Positions 6,311 to 15,518 of a stretch of DNA of 64,000 bases are shown in pieces. The stretch covers positions 238,440 to 302,439 of the forward strand of contig NZ_JACHCQ010000002.1 of NCBI RefSeq assembly GCF_014205835.1. Direction: 5' to 3'. A model generated the notes under the pieces. The model did no database searches. It saw only the letters and a list, made by a program, of their open reading frames with translations, and had not been told where the DNA came from. The DNA is from Pedobacter sp. AK013 (GTDB lineage Bacteria > Bacteroidota > Bacteroidia > Sphingobacteriales > Sphingobacteriaceae). Every line of letters starts with the position of its first letter. The first letter of the stretch is position 1. The translations under genes were made by a program, and so were the position numbers.

Positions 6311-9300
6311 ATGGAATTTTATCCTTATGAACTCTGTAATAAAAAACGTTACGGGGGTTATAAACTATTTTTAATCATGAAACTAATAGTTTTTTTTCTC
6401 CTTATTGGTTTGCTGCAGGTAAGTGCAAATGGCTTTGCCCAACGGGTAACGCTGTCAGAAAAAAATGCAAAGCTGGAGCAGATTTTCAATAAAATCCGCA
6501 AACAAACCGGTTATGATATTTTGTGTGATGCAGATATCATCAAACAAACCAAACCAGTTACAATAAATGTTAAAGACACCCCATTAACCACTGCGCTTAA
6601 AAAATGTTTTGAGGGGCAACGGGTATCCTTCAGCTTTATTCAGGACATGGTTGTTGTTAGAAGAACGACCGACCCGTTGCTTTCTGAAATCAACCTTGTT
6701 ACGGTTAAGGGAACTGTAACAGATACAAAGGGCTTGCCATTACCTGGTGTTTCGGTTAAACTCAAAGGTACTTCTTCTGGCGGTGCAAGCACCAACAAGG
6801 ACGGTAATTACACGATAACAATACCAGAGTCAACCGGCATTCTTGTTTTTTCCTATATTGGCTATGCACAAATGGAGGTTCCTGTTAATGGCAAAACTAC
6901 CATAGATGTTCAATTAACAGAGTCGAATACGGCATTAAACGAAGTAGTTGTGGTTGCCTACGGAACGCAAACTACAAGAAACATCGTTGGATCGGTAGCT
7001 ACTTTATCGGCTGCAAATATCAAGGATCAGCCAACGGGAACATTTGCTGAAAGATTAACGGGAAAACTTCCGGGAGTGCAGGCCGCTCAAGGAACCGGAC
7101 GCCCTGGCCAGGGAATGGATATCCGCATACGTGGTGCTGCCTCGCTAACTTCATCGGTAAGGCCGCTGGTTGTTATTGATGGAATACCTATGATTGGTAA
7201 CCCTGATAACATCAATAACATCAATCCTGACGAGATTGAATCTTTCTCCATATTGAAAGACGCTTCGAGTACTTCCATGTATGGTTCGCGCGGAGCCAAT
7301 GGAGTTATTCTTATTACCACCAAAAGGGGCAAATCAGGCGCACCTAAAATTGAATTTAACAGCTACTACGGACTTGCAGAAAACATGAAAGAGCTGAAGC
7401 CCGAGGTAATGGATGCTACACAGCTGGCTACTTACATGAAAGGTTTTTTTGAAGATAAAACTTTGTATGAAGGTTATACCGGAGGTATACCCGGTGCTTA
7501 CCAAAACCCCGAACAATATGGTAAAGGAACAGACTGGTACGATTTATTAACCCGTCAGGGTGCCGCCCAGAATTATAGTTTGGCCATTTCATCAGGCAAT
7601 GATAAATCTGCCTTAAGCATAACAGGTGGTTATTTTGATCAGGATGGTATTGTAAAAAATACAGGTTATAAACGTTTTTCGCTACGTATAAACGGCGACG
7701 TAAAACTGACCGATAATATTAAGCTAGGGGTAAGCCTTGCTCCATCGGTACAGCTTGAGCACAACAACAGGCAAAACAGGGCAAATAGTTCAGGTTTCAA
7801 TGTTGACGGCCAAAGGGCAATTTTTGCTTCAACGCTGATGATGCCCACTATGGGATCGGCATACAACACAGATGGCTCTTTAGCATTAGGAGTTGGATCT
7901 TTTCCGAATCTGTTTGTTTGGGCAAATCCATTGCGACAGCTAACTGAAATTAATGATGACGTTAAAAGAATACGGGTGCTCGGTAATATATTTACTGAAA
8001 TCGGTTTTCTAAAACATTTTACCTTCAGGACTTCTGCCAATCTTGATCTGGGAAATATGCAGGCAAAAAAATTCGTGCCATCTACTGCATTCGGAGGATT
8101 TAACGATGTTCCGGTTGAATTTCCTACCGCTGGAAGTAATGATACGGCTTTGGGCGAATCATATACCGAAAACCCAACTACCTGGCTAAACGAAAATCTG
8201 TTGAGTTACAAAAATGTTTTCGGTAAAGACCATTCATTGGAGGTATTAGCGGGTTTTACTGCCCAGCGTTTTGATATTTACTCTTCACAAATTGTTGGAC
8301 GCGATTACCCTGATAATAGTGTACCCTATTTAAGTGCTGCTACCCGTTTTACAACAAATACCTCAGCCGCTTATGCCTGGACCATGTTATCAGTCCTCAG
8401 CCGTGTCAATTATACATATAAAGACAGATATTCTCTTCAGGCTTCGGTAAGAAGAGACGGTTCGTCGCGCTTTGGTTCGAATAACAAATGGGGAACTTTC
8501 CCTTCAATAGGTGCTACCTGGATTGCCAGCGAAGAAGCGTTTTTAAAGGATTTTTCTAAAATAAGTTTTTTAAAAATACGTGCCAGCTATGGTTTAACAG
8601 GTCAAAATGAGTTTGGCGGCAGCCTGGCCAACCAGAATTATGCACATACACCAACCATAGGCAATAGCAATTATGTGTTTGGCAGTGTATTGGCACCCGG
8701 AAAGGTACAAAGTGGTTTAGGAAACATTGACTTGGTTTGGGAACGGAATAAACAGCTAGATCTGGGCATAGATATTGGCCTCTTTAAAGACAGGATTAAT
8801 TTTACCTACGATTATTATAACAAATATACAGATGGCTTATTGTTTACCGTTCCGGTACCACACTCATCTGGCTATACCAGCGTACAGGATAATTTGGGCG
8901 ACATTAGGCAATGGGGGCACGAATTTACCTTAAGTACCAAGAATTTAACAGGTGCATTTAAATGGAACACTGATTTTAATATTTCTTTCAATAGGAATAT
9001 AGTTAAGAAAATTGGTGTAAATAACGTGTCTTTTGCAGATAACCCTTCGGGAGTATTGTCTGAGTTTACCGACTGGAGAACTATTGTAGGTAAGCCAATA
9101 GGCCAATATTTTGGCTATGTATTCGATGGTGTATTTATGACCCAAGCAGAAGCCAATGCAGGCCCTAAATACTATGGTACAAGCCCAACTACATTATCGC
9201 AGGCAGGAACTGTACGTTACAAAGATTTGAATGGTGATGGTAAGATTACATGGCCTGAAGACATGACTATTATTGGAAATCCAAATCCGGATTTTATATT

Positions 9301-9787
9301 TGGTTTCACCAACAGCTTCGCGTACAAGAACTTCGACCTGAATATTGTACTGTCTGGTACTTATGGTAATGATCTGTACAATGGTATGGAAGAAAGTACC
9401 TATAATCTTGACGGGGTTTTTAATGGCCCACCAGAATTATTGCAACGCTGGCGTTCAGAAGCAAACCCCGGAAATGGTTTGGTTCCGCGTACATTGGCCG
9501 GAACAACGGGGGCTTATCGCGCCAATTCAAGTAGATGGGTTCATGATGCTTCGCATATTACCATCAATAACATTGCATTGGGTTATACTTTCAGGAATTT
9601 TAAAAAATTAACCGCCATAAAAAGCCTGCGTTTGTACACTACTGTGCAAAATGCCTACATATTTACCAGTTATCCTGGCAATCCTGAGGTGAGTATAAAC
9701 GGCCTGACTTCTGTTGCACAAGGACAGGATTTAGGGGCATATCCAATACCCAGAACATTTACGTTTGGGATTAATCTTGTTTTATAA
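6311..9787 (+). CDS. SusC/RagA-type TonB-linked outer-membrane transporter with STN domain
   Basis: This 1158-residue receptor imports large oligosaccharides together with SusD. After an unusually long N-terminus with a signal segment (IMKLIVFFLLIGLLQVSANGFAQ) come an STN domain (about 50-120), a carboxypeptidase-regulatory-like beta domain (about 135-205), the plug with the SusC signature (RGAASLTSSVRPLVVIDGIP and GSRGANGVILITTKRG) and a 22-strand barrel to the C-terminal Leu. The STN domain marks a receptor that signals through FecR to an ECF sigma factor, both encoded immediately upstream. SusD follows after 35 bases. The cargo is probably a glycan released by the GH20 and GH106-like enzymes downstream. 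Confidence 0.95.
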   Translation: MEFYPYELCNKKRYGGYKLFLIMKLIVFFLLIGLLQVSANGFAQRVTLSEKNAKLEQIFNKIRKQTGYDILCDADIIKQTKPVTINVKDTPLTTALKKCFEGQRVSFSFIQDMVVVRRTTDPLLSEINLVTVKGTVTDTKGLPLPGVSVKLKGTSSGGASTNKDGNYTITIPESTGILVFSYIGYAQMEVPVNGKTTIDVQLTESNTALNEVVVVAYGTQTTRNIVGSVATLSAANIKDQPTGTFAERLTGKLPGVQAAQGTGRPGQGMDIRIRGAASLTSSVRPLVVIDGIPMIGNPDNINNINPDEIESFSILKDASSTSMYGSRGANGVILITTKRGKSGAPKIEFNSYYGLAENMKELKPEVMDATQLATYMKGFFEDKTLYEGYTGGIPGAYQNPEQYGKGTDWYDLLTRQGAAQNYSLAISSGNDKSALSITGGYFDQDGIVKNTGYKRFSLRINGDVKLTDNIKLGVSLAPSVQLEHNNRQNRANSSGFNVDGQRAIFASTLMMPTMGSAYNTDGSLALGVGSFPNLFVWANPLRQLTEINDDVKRIRVLGNIFTEIGFLKHFTFRTSANLDLGNMQAKKFVPSTAFGGFNDVPVEFPTAGSNDTALGESYTENPTTWLNENLLSYKNVFGKDHSLEVLAGFTAQRFDIYSSQIVGRDYPDNSVPYLSAATRFTTNTSAAYAWTMLSVLSRVNYTYKDRYSLQASVRRDGSSRFGSNNKWGTFPSIGATWIASEEAFLKDFSKISFLKIRASYGLTGQNEFGGSLANQNYAHTPTIGNSNYVFGSVLAPGKVQSGLGNIDLVWERNKQLDLGIDIGLFKDRINFTYDYYNKYTDGLLFTVPVPHSSGYTSVQDNLGDIRQWGHEFTLSTKNLTGAFKWNTDFNISFNRNIVKKIGVNNVSFADNPSGVLSEFTDWRTIVGKPIGQYFGYVFDGVFMTQAEANAGPKYYGTSPTTLSQAGTVRYKDLNGDGKITWPEDMTIIGNPNPDFIFGFTNSFAYKNFDLNIVLSGTYGNDLYNGMEESTYNLDGVFNGPPELLQRWRSEANPGNGLVPRTLAGTTGAYRANSSRWVHDASHITINNIALGYTFRNFKKLTAIKSLRLYTTVQNAYIFTSYPGNPEVSINGLTSVAQGQDLGAYPIPRTFTFGINLVL

Positions 9788-9822
9788 ACTGATGTATAGT
9801 TCTCATCTAAAAAGCATTAAAA

Positions 9823-11382
9823 ATGAAAAAGTATATTTTATATAGCATCATTATACTTACCCTGGGATTAGCTTCGTGTAAAAAGTTTCTTGATGAAAAT
9901 AATCCGAACAGCATCAACCTCGGCAGTTATTTTAAAAGCCAAAATGATTTTGATCTGGCAGTGAATGGAGCTTACGCCCAACTTAGAAGCATATATAACA
10001 ACAGAAGCGCCTGGCTTATGGGCGAAATGCGGTCTGATAATGCGCATTACGATTATACTCCGACTGATCAGGCTGTAGCGACTTTTAGTAAATGGGCCAT
10101 TGCCGATTTTATTAACGACGGATCCAATATCGAAACCCCAGCCAAATGGGACGCCGCGTATAATGCCATATCAGCATCAAATACTATACTGGATCACATC
10201 GATGATGTAACGCTGCCTACCGCAAGTAGAAACCAGGTTATTGGCGAAGCCAAATTTATACGCGCATTATCCTATCTGGAACTGGTACGGTATTTTGGTG
10301 GGGTACCCATCTATCCACGGGCTCCTTTAAGCCGTAATGAAACGTATATTGCCCGTTCATCGGCACAGGAGGTTTACGATTTTATTATAGCTGATGCAAA
10401 GGATGCAGCAGAAAAGCTTGCACCACCAACTTTCCCGCAAACAGGTAGGGCCACAAGGGGAAGTGCGCTTACCTTACTTGGTGATGTATACATAACAACC
10501 AAAAAATATGACCTGGCAGAAGCGGTATTAAAACAGGTTACTCAAATGAATTATGGCCTGATGACAACCTACCCGGATGTGTTTCAGCTGGCCAATAAAA
10601 ACAGTAAGGAATCAATATTCGAAATCCAGTTTAATACTGGTTTGTCAACCCCTCAGGCAAATACAGGAGGAAATGTTTATAATTATTTGCCTAGAATGAC
10701 GAGCACTACAATTATAACCGGAGTAAATACGAATACGGTAACGGCTCCTGGAGGATACAATACACCCACCCAGGAACTCATCTCAGATTATGAATCAGGA
10801 GATCAGCGGCTGGATGCTAGCATTGCAGTAGCAGAAGGGTCTTTCAATGTAAACGATATATTTACTGCTACTGCAGTTAAATCTGTTGTTGGATATACTG
10901 CGCCTTCAGGTAAAGTTGGCAGACCCTTTGCCAAAAAATTTCTTCATGCACATACCATTGCCAACCAAACAAACGATAACCTACCTATTTACCGCTATGC
11001 AGAAGTATTATTGCTGCTGGCCGAAAGTTTAAATGAACAAGGTGGAAAATCGGCCCAGGCATTGCCTTACCTGAACCAGGTTAGGGACAGGGCATTTGGT
11101 GCAGGCAAAGCTACGATTACCACTACCGATCAAAATGCGTTGAGGGCTATTATACTACATGAAAGACGGGTAGAACTGGCTTTTGAAAATAAACGTTGGA
11201 TAGATCTGGTAAGGACCGGAAATGCAATTACCGTGATGAATGCTTTTGGAGTAAGCCAAAAACAGAGATTCAGCTATTTACAGGCGGGTACTTATAATGT
11301 CACGCAGGAAAAGCTATTATTTCCAATTCCAACCTCCGAAATAATGCTGAATGATAAACTTAAACAAAATCCTGGTTACTAA
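9823..11382 (+). CDS. SusD/RagB-type surface glycan-binding lipoprotein
   Basis: A 519-aa lipoprotein: signal peptide with lipobox LASC (Cys19), then the SusD fold with TPR-like helices. Typical features are FDLAVNGAYAQLRSIY near residue 45, the conserved RALSYLELVRYFGGVPIY near residue 147, and the C-terminal YRYAEVLLLLAESLNEQ, LPYLNQVRDRAFG and HERRVELAFENKRWIDLVRTG blocks. SusD caps the SusC barrel at the cell surface and captures the glycan. It is co-transcribed with SusC (35-base gap) and the DUF6528-like gene follows after 14 bases. Confidence 0.95.
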   Translation: MKKYILYSIIILTLGLASCKKFLDENNPNSINLGSYFKSQNDFDLAVNGAYAQLRSIYNNRSAWLMGEMRSDNAHYDYTPTDQAVATFSKWAIADFINDGSNIETPAKWDAAYNAISASNTILDHIDDVTLPTASRNQVIGEAKFIRALSYLELVRYFGGVPIYPRAPLSRNETYIARSSAQEVYDFIIADAKDAAEKLAPPTFPQTGRATRGSALTLLGDVYITTKKYDLAEAVLKQVTQMNYGLMTTYPDVFQLANKNSKESIFEIQFNTGLSTPQANTGGNVYNYLPRMTSTTIITGVNTNTVTAPGGYNTPTQELISDYESGDQRLDASIAVAEGSFNVNDIFTATAVKSVVGYTAPSGKVGRPFAKKFLHAHTIANQTNDNLPIYRYAEVLLLLAESLNEQGGKSAQALPYLNQVRDRAFGAGKATITTTDQNALRAIILHERRVELAFENKRWIDLVRTGNAITVMNAFGVSQKQRFSYLQAGTYNVTQEKLLFPIPTSEIMLNDKLKQNPGY

Positions 11383-11396
11383 TTACTACTAACGTC

Positions 11397-12449
11397 ATGA
11401 AAAGAATTTTTATTTTAGGTGCCATTTTTATTCTGGCACTAAATTGGTCATGTGGTAATAAAAAGACCTCCGACCCCCCGGTTGTTAAACCTCCTTTTGT
11501 AAGCAAGCCACCCGAAGCCTTTGCAGGCTTTTTGACGGTGCTTACCAACGATGCCAGCCGGAAAATTGAGATTTACGATCCAACAATAGAAAACTGGAAT
11601 ACAGCCGAAGCAAAGAAATGGACATGGGCGCCCACAACCGCCCTTGGCTTTGTTACGGCCGATATCAATACTTTTGGCGGCGGGACAGATTTTAAGCTCA
11701 GAAAAGTGCCAGTATGGAACAATGCGGAATATGCCGCGCTCACTGATAACGGTTTTGCGGCCATTATCGAATATCCTTCAGGTAAACGCAAATGGTCAAA
11801 ACGCCTTAGCGGAAACCTTCATTCGGCAGAACTGCTGCCCAATGGAAATATCGCCATAGCTGCATCAGATGGGGGCTGGGTTAGACTTTATGCTTCGTCT
11901 CAGGGCCCTGATCAGGAATATTATGCCGAATATCCGCTTATTTCTGCACATGCTGTTTTATGGGATCCCAAAACCAATGTACTTTGGGTTACCGGCCAGC
12001 ATGCCATAACCAAAGCACATATTATTACAGCGCTTGCCATTGGCGGTACAGATGCCGTTCCAGAACTTAATGAAATCGATTCCTGGAGAACTACCATCCC
12101 GTCTGCCTGGGGCCATGAAGTATCAGCTTACTATGGCAACGACAACTTACTTTGGGTAACCAGCAATGGTGGAGAGTATGTGTACAATAAAACGACCAAG
12201 ACTTTTTCTACGGCACCAACGGCAGGCCTCACCTTTGTAAAGGGGATAGCAAACCAGCCTAGCGGACAAATTGTACTGACCCGTCCTGATTACAATAAAA
12301 ATCCACGTCCTGCAATGAACTGCGGTTTGAACGACTGGAGCACCAGCACGGTAGATTTTTATTCGGCCAACGGCCAGCTGGATGGCTCAAGGGTAGTAAA
12401 TGGAGCATGTTTTTATAAAGTTAAGCTGCTTAACAGTAGCTATCAATAA
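11397..12449 (+). CDS. DUF6528-like lipoprotein 1
   Basis: A 350-aa lipoprotein with lipobox near NWSC (Cys19). The body has repeated beta-strand units such as RKIEIYDPTIENWNTAEAK, PTTALGFVTADINTF, HSAELLPNGNIAIAASDGGWVRLYASS, AHAVLWDPKTNVLWVTGQ and WGHEVSAYYGNDNLLWVTSNGGEYVY. This pattern suggests a beta-propeller and matches what I recall of DUF6528 proteins found in glycan-utilization loci. It shares these blocks with the next gene. No catalytic residues are evident, so a surface glycan-binding role is plausible but inferred. Its place directly after susD is that of accessory SusE/F-type binding proteins. Confidence 0.78.
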   Translation: MKRIFILGAIFILALNWSCGNKKTSDPPVVKPPFVSKPPEAFAGFLTVLTNDASRKIEIYDPTIENWNTAEAKKWTWAPTTALGFVTADINTFGGGTDFKLRKVPVWNNAEYAALTDNGFAAIIEYPSGKRKWSKRLSGNLHSAELLPNGNIAIAASDGGWVRLYASSQGPDQEYYAEYPLISAHAVLWDPKTNVLWVTGQHAITKAHIITALAIGGTDAVPELNEIDSWRTTIPSAWGHEVSAYYGNDNLLWVTSNGGEYVYNKTTKTFSTAPTAGLTFVKGIANQPSGQIVLTRPDYNKNPRPAMNCGLNDWSTSTVDFYSANGQLDGSRVVNGACFYKVKLLNSSYQ

Positions 12450-12494
12450 CAGCTTCTGAACAAGCTTTTTCGTACACCATCAAAATGTATAAAG

Positions 12495-13586
12495 ATGAAA
12501 ACATTAAATGCTAAAATCATATTCTTTTTATGTTGTTCAATCCTATTTTTGGCATGTAAAAAAGAAAACAAACCACAGGAAGCGAATAAGTTGGCACCTG
12601 CAAACAAACAATTAAGTGCTAATGCAAATGCTACGGCAGATGCAACACTGGCAAGCTGTTGCTGGATCGGTACCACCAACCAGGCCAATGCCACCATGGA
12701 AGCTTACGATCCTGTATTAACGAGTTGGGCTACCCCTAAATGGTCGTTTAAGCCAACAACAGCATTGGGATTTAACGCTACTTCCGAAATACCTTTATGG
12801 GGATTAGTGAATGATTTGAAAGTTAGGAACAATAACCAATGGGGCTCTGGCCAGGTGATTACCGCCCAGGCAGAAAGATTATCGGTAATTGCTAAATACC
12901 CGGGCGGACAACGCATTTGGGCAACGGGCTTTCCGGCTGATGCCGGTGTGCATGGAATGGAAATTCTCCCCGACGGAAATTGTGTGGTGGCCGCTGCTGG
13001 TACAAGCGCCAATACCGGTGGTAATTATATCAGAATCTATTCTTCTTCACAGGCAGCACCAAATCAATATGTAAATACAATTTATCCGCTGAAAGCTGCC
13101 CATCAGGTACTATGGGACCCTGTTAATAATTGCTTATGGGCACTTGGCGATTCACTGAAAAAATATGCTTACAATACCGCTGCAAGTGGAGGCACGGTTT
13201 CCAATCCCAAGCTGTCTAAAATAGCCAGCTACTCACTTCTTTCGCAATGGGGACATGATATTGCGCCTTATGATGGTGACACCGATAAGCTGCTGGTAAC
13301 GACTAATGGTGGTGTTTATATATTCAGAAAATCTATTGGCGCATTTGTCGTAGGAGCAGGCGCAATAACCGGTGCCGCGCAACGTACCTTTGTAAACTCG
13401 GTAAGTACCCTGCCAGGGCAGAACACCATGGTGCAGACCTATAAAGATCCTGGTTGTCCCATTAATGGCTGGTGCAGTACACATGTAGATTTTTATAACC
13501 TCACTACAGGCGCATTTCTATATTCACGTACGGTTAGTTCTGCAGGATTTTACCGCGGAAAATCATTTGACCCCAATTACCTTTAA
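12495..13586 (+). CDS. DUF6528-like lipoprotein 2
   Basis: A 363-aa paralogue of the preceding gene with lipobox LFLAC (Cys21) and a low-complexity Ala/Asn linker (about 25-55). Shared blocks include PTTALGFNATSEIP, GMEILPDGNCVVAAAG, AAHQVLWDPVNNCLWALG, WGHDIAPYDGDTDKLLVTTNGGVYIF and a C-terminal THVDFYNLTTGAFLYSRTV. A probable beta-propeller of unknown ligand. Two diverged copies in one operon suggest the two proteins bind different parts of the same glycan or work together at the surface (inference). Confidence 0.78.
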   Translation: MKTLNAKIIFFLCCSILFLACKKENKPQEANKLAPANKQLSANANATADATLASCCWIGTTNQANATMEAYDPVLTSWATPKWSFKPTTALGFNATSEIPLWGLVNDLKVRNNNQWGSGQVITAQAERLSVIAKYPGGQRIWATGFPADAGVHGMEILPDGNCVVAAAGTSANTGGNYIRIYSSSQAAPNQYVNTIYPLKAAHQVLWDPVNNCLWALGDSLKKYAYNTAASGGTVSNPKLSKIASYSLLSQWGHDIAPYDGDTDKLLVTTNGGVYIFRKSIGAFVVGAGAITGAAQRTFVNSVSTLPGQNTMVQTYKDPGCPINGWCSTHVDFYNLTTGAFLYSRTVSSAGFYRGKSFDPNYL

Positions 13587-13591
13587 AATCT

Positions 13592-15505
13592 ATGAGATCA
13601 ACGATAAAGGCAACATGCATGTTTATTTTATTGTTCAATTTTGCCTTAACAAAAGCACAGGAAACGGGCCACAGGAGCGCCATTATCCCTGCTCCTGTGA
13701 CGTTTGAAAAACATGCGGGCGAATTTGTGTTCAATGAACAGACCATCATTACAGCCGATGCTACCGGGCAGCCGCTGCTCGTTTTTTTTAAAGCCTATCT
13801 TTCTGGCCTAAGCAAATTTCTGGGCGGGCATTCTGTCAAACGGATGCTTCCTCAAACCGTAAAAAATAAACCAAATAGCATCCTGTTTACCAGCAAAGGC
13901 GCAGAACATCTGCCAGATGAAGGTTACAAACTTAGCATTACGCCTCAGGCCATTGTGGTAACAGGCAAAAAGGCTGGGTTATTTTATGGGATGCAATCGC
14001 TAATCCAACTGTTCCCAGTAGAAACTACAGGGGGGCTGAGGCTGCCTTGCCAGAGCATTAGCGATTATCCGAGATTTGCCTACCGTGGCCTGATGCTTGA
14101 TGTATCACGTCATTTTTTTACAGTTGCTCAGGTTAAAGATTTGCTCGATATAATGGCACACTATAAATTAAACCGCTTTCACTGGCACTTAACAGACGAT
14201 CAAGGCTGGAGAATAGAGATCAAAAGCTTGCCAAAACTTACACAGGTAGGGGCTTTTAGGGTGCCTCGTATAGGCGATTTTGGTGCAATGGATCCACCTA
14301 AACCAGGAGAGAAGGCAACAGATGGCGGTTTTTATACACAGAATGAGATACGCGAGATAATCAGGTATGCTGCAGAAAGAAATATCCAGGTAATGCCCGA
14401 AATCGATGTGCCGGGCCATTCCATGGCCGCAATTGCAGCCTATCCCGAACTTTCATGTACACAGGATACCAGTATTAAAGTAAATCCGGGCAGCAGTTTT
14501 GCCAAATGGTTCCCTGACGGAAAGTATGAAATGTATATCGATAACACTCTTAACCCCACAAACGAAGCAACCTATGTATTCCTGGACAAGGTTTTTACTG
14601 AGGTTGCCTCCTTGTTCCCGTATGAGTATATCCATATTGGTGGCGATGAGTGCTTTAAAGGGTTTTGGGAGAAAGACGCAGGAATACAGGCCTTCATGAA
14701 AAAAATGAATATCGGGACCACCCATGAGTTGCAGGGATATTTTATCAGCAGGTTGAATAAGATCATTAGTTCAAAAAACAAAAAACTGATCGGCTGGGAT
14801 GAAATACTGGAAGGCGGATTGAATGACCAGGTTGCCATCATGAACCGTTTTGGAGAAAAAGGGGCCATCGCCCAATTAAAGAAAAAACTGAATATTGTTC
14901 TGGCACCGGGAAATAATGGTTTATATTTTGATTACGCACAGAGCCGTTCAGATATGGAATCCATCAATCACGGAGGCTTTTCTCCGGTCTGGAAAGCCTA
15001 TGAGTACAACCCTGAATATGAAACCTTAACAGCCGAAGATAAAAAACACATTATGGGCGTTTCCGGCTGCGTGTGGACTGAGCATATTCCTTCTGTTTCC
15101 AAATTACAGTATATGATATTTCCGAGAATGTTTGCACTTGCAGAAACGGCATGGAGTCAGGAAAGTAACAAAGATTATAAAGGCTTTGCTGAAACTACCC
15201 TGCCAAAGCACCTCGAAAAACTGGATAAAGCCGGATACAATTACCGCGTACCTACGCCTTTTGCCTATACCGATACCACTCTTGTAGGTAAAAAATTTTA
15301 TTTCGATCTGAAAGTGCCAATGGCCGGTGCAAAGATATATTATACGCTGAGTAACCGTTTGCCGGGCGATGCCGATCACGAATATCGCGGGCCGATAAGC
15401 CTCGATGTTCCGGAGGGAAAGAAAAGGGTATTGAAAATAGTGGTGGTTTCGCCTTCGGGCCGTAGAAGCGTGGTGACGAACATTACATTGGATAACAGCA
15501 TTTAA
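13592..15505 (+). CDS. GH20 beta-N-acetylhexosaminidase
   Basis: This exported enzyme of 637 aa removes terminal beta-linked GlcNAc or GalNAc by substrate-assisted catalysis. A signal peptide ends at TKAQ. A GH20 N-terminal domain (about 30-160) precedes the catalytic barrel (about 165-530) with YRGLMLDVSRHF, HWHLTDDQGWRIEI, PEIDVPGHSMAAIAAYPELSC and the catalytic pair D352-E353 in HIGGDECFKGFW. The C-terminus carries a chitobiase-like C-terminal domain (VPMAGAKIYYTLSNRLPG). The gene starts 5 bases after the second DUF6528-like gene, so it belongs to the PUL operon. It implies an amino-sugar-containing target glycan. No lipobox; likely periplasmic. Confidence 0.94.
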   Translation: MRSTIKATCMFILLFNFALTKAQETGHRSAIIPAPVTFEKHAGEFVFNEQTIITADATGQPLLVFFKAYLSGLSKFLGGHSVKRMLPQTVKNKPNSILFTSKGAEHLPDEGYKLSITPQAIVVTGKKAGLFYGMQSLIQLFPVETTGGLRLPCQSISDYPRFAYRGLMLDVSRHFFTVAQVKDLLDIMAHYKLNRFHWHLTDDQGWRIEIKSLPKLTQVGAFRVPRIGDFGAMDPPKPGEKATDGGFYTQNEIREIIRYAAERNIQVMPEIDVPGHSMAAIAAYPELSCTQDTSIKVNPGSSFAKWFPDGKYEMYIDNTLNPTNEATYVFLDKVFTEVASLFPYEYIHIGGDECFKGFWEKDAGIQAFMKKMNIGTTHELQGYFISRLNKIISSKNKKLIGWDEILEGGLNDQVAIMNRFGEKGAIAQLKKKLNIVLAPGNNGLYFDYAQSRSDMESINHGGFSPVWKAYEYNPEYETLTAEDKKHIMGVSGCVWTEHIPSVSKLQYMIFPRMFALAETAWSQESNKDYKGFAETTLPKHLEKLDKAGYNYRVPTPFAYTDTTLVGKKFYFDLKVPMAGAKIYYTLSNRLPGDADHEYRGPISLDVPEGKKRVLKIVVVSPSGRRSVVTNITLDNSI

Positions 15506-15518
15506 AGCAAACACACAA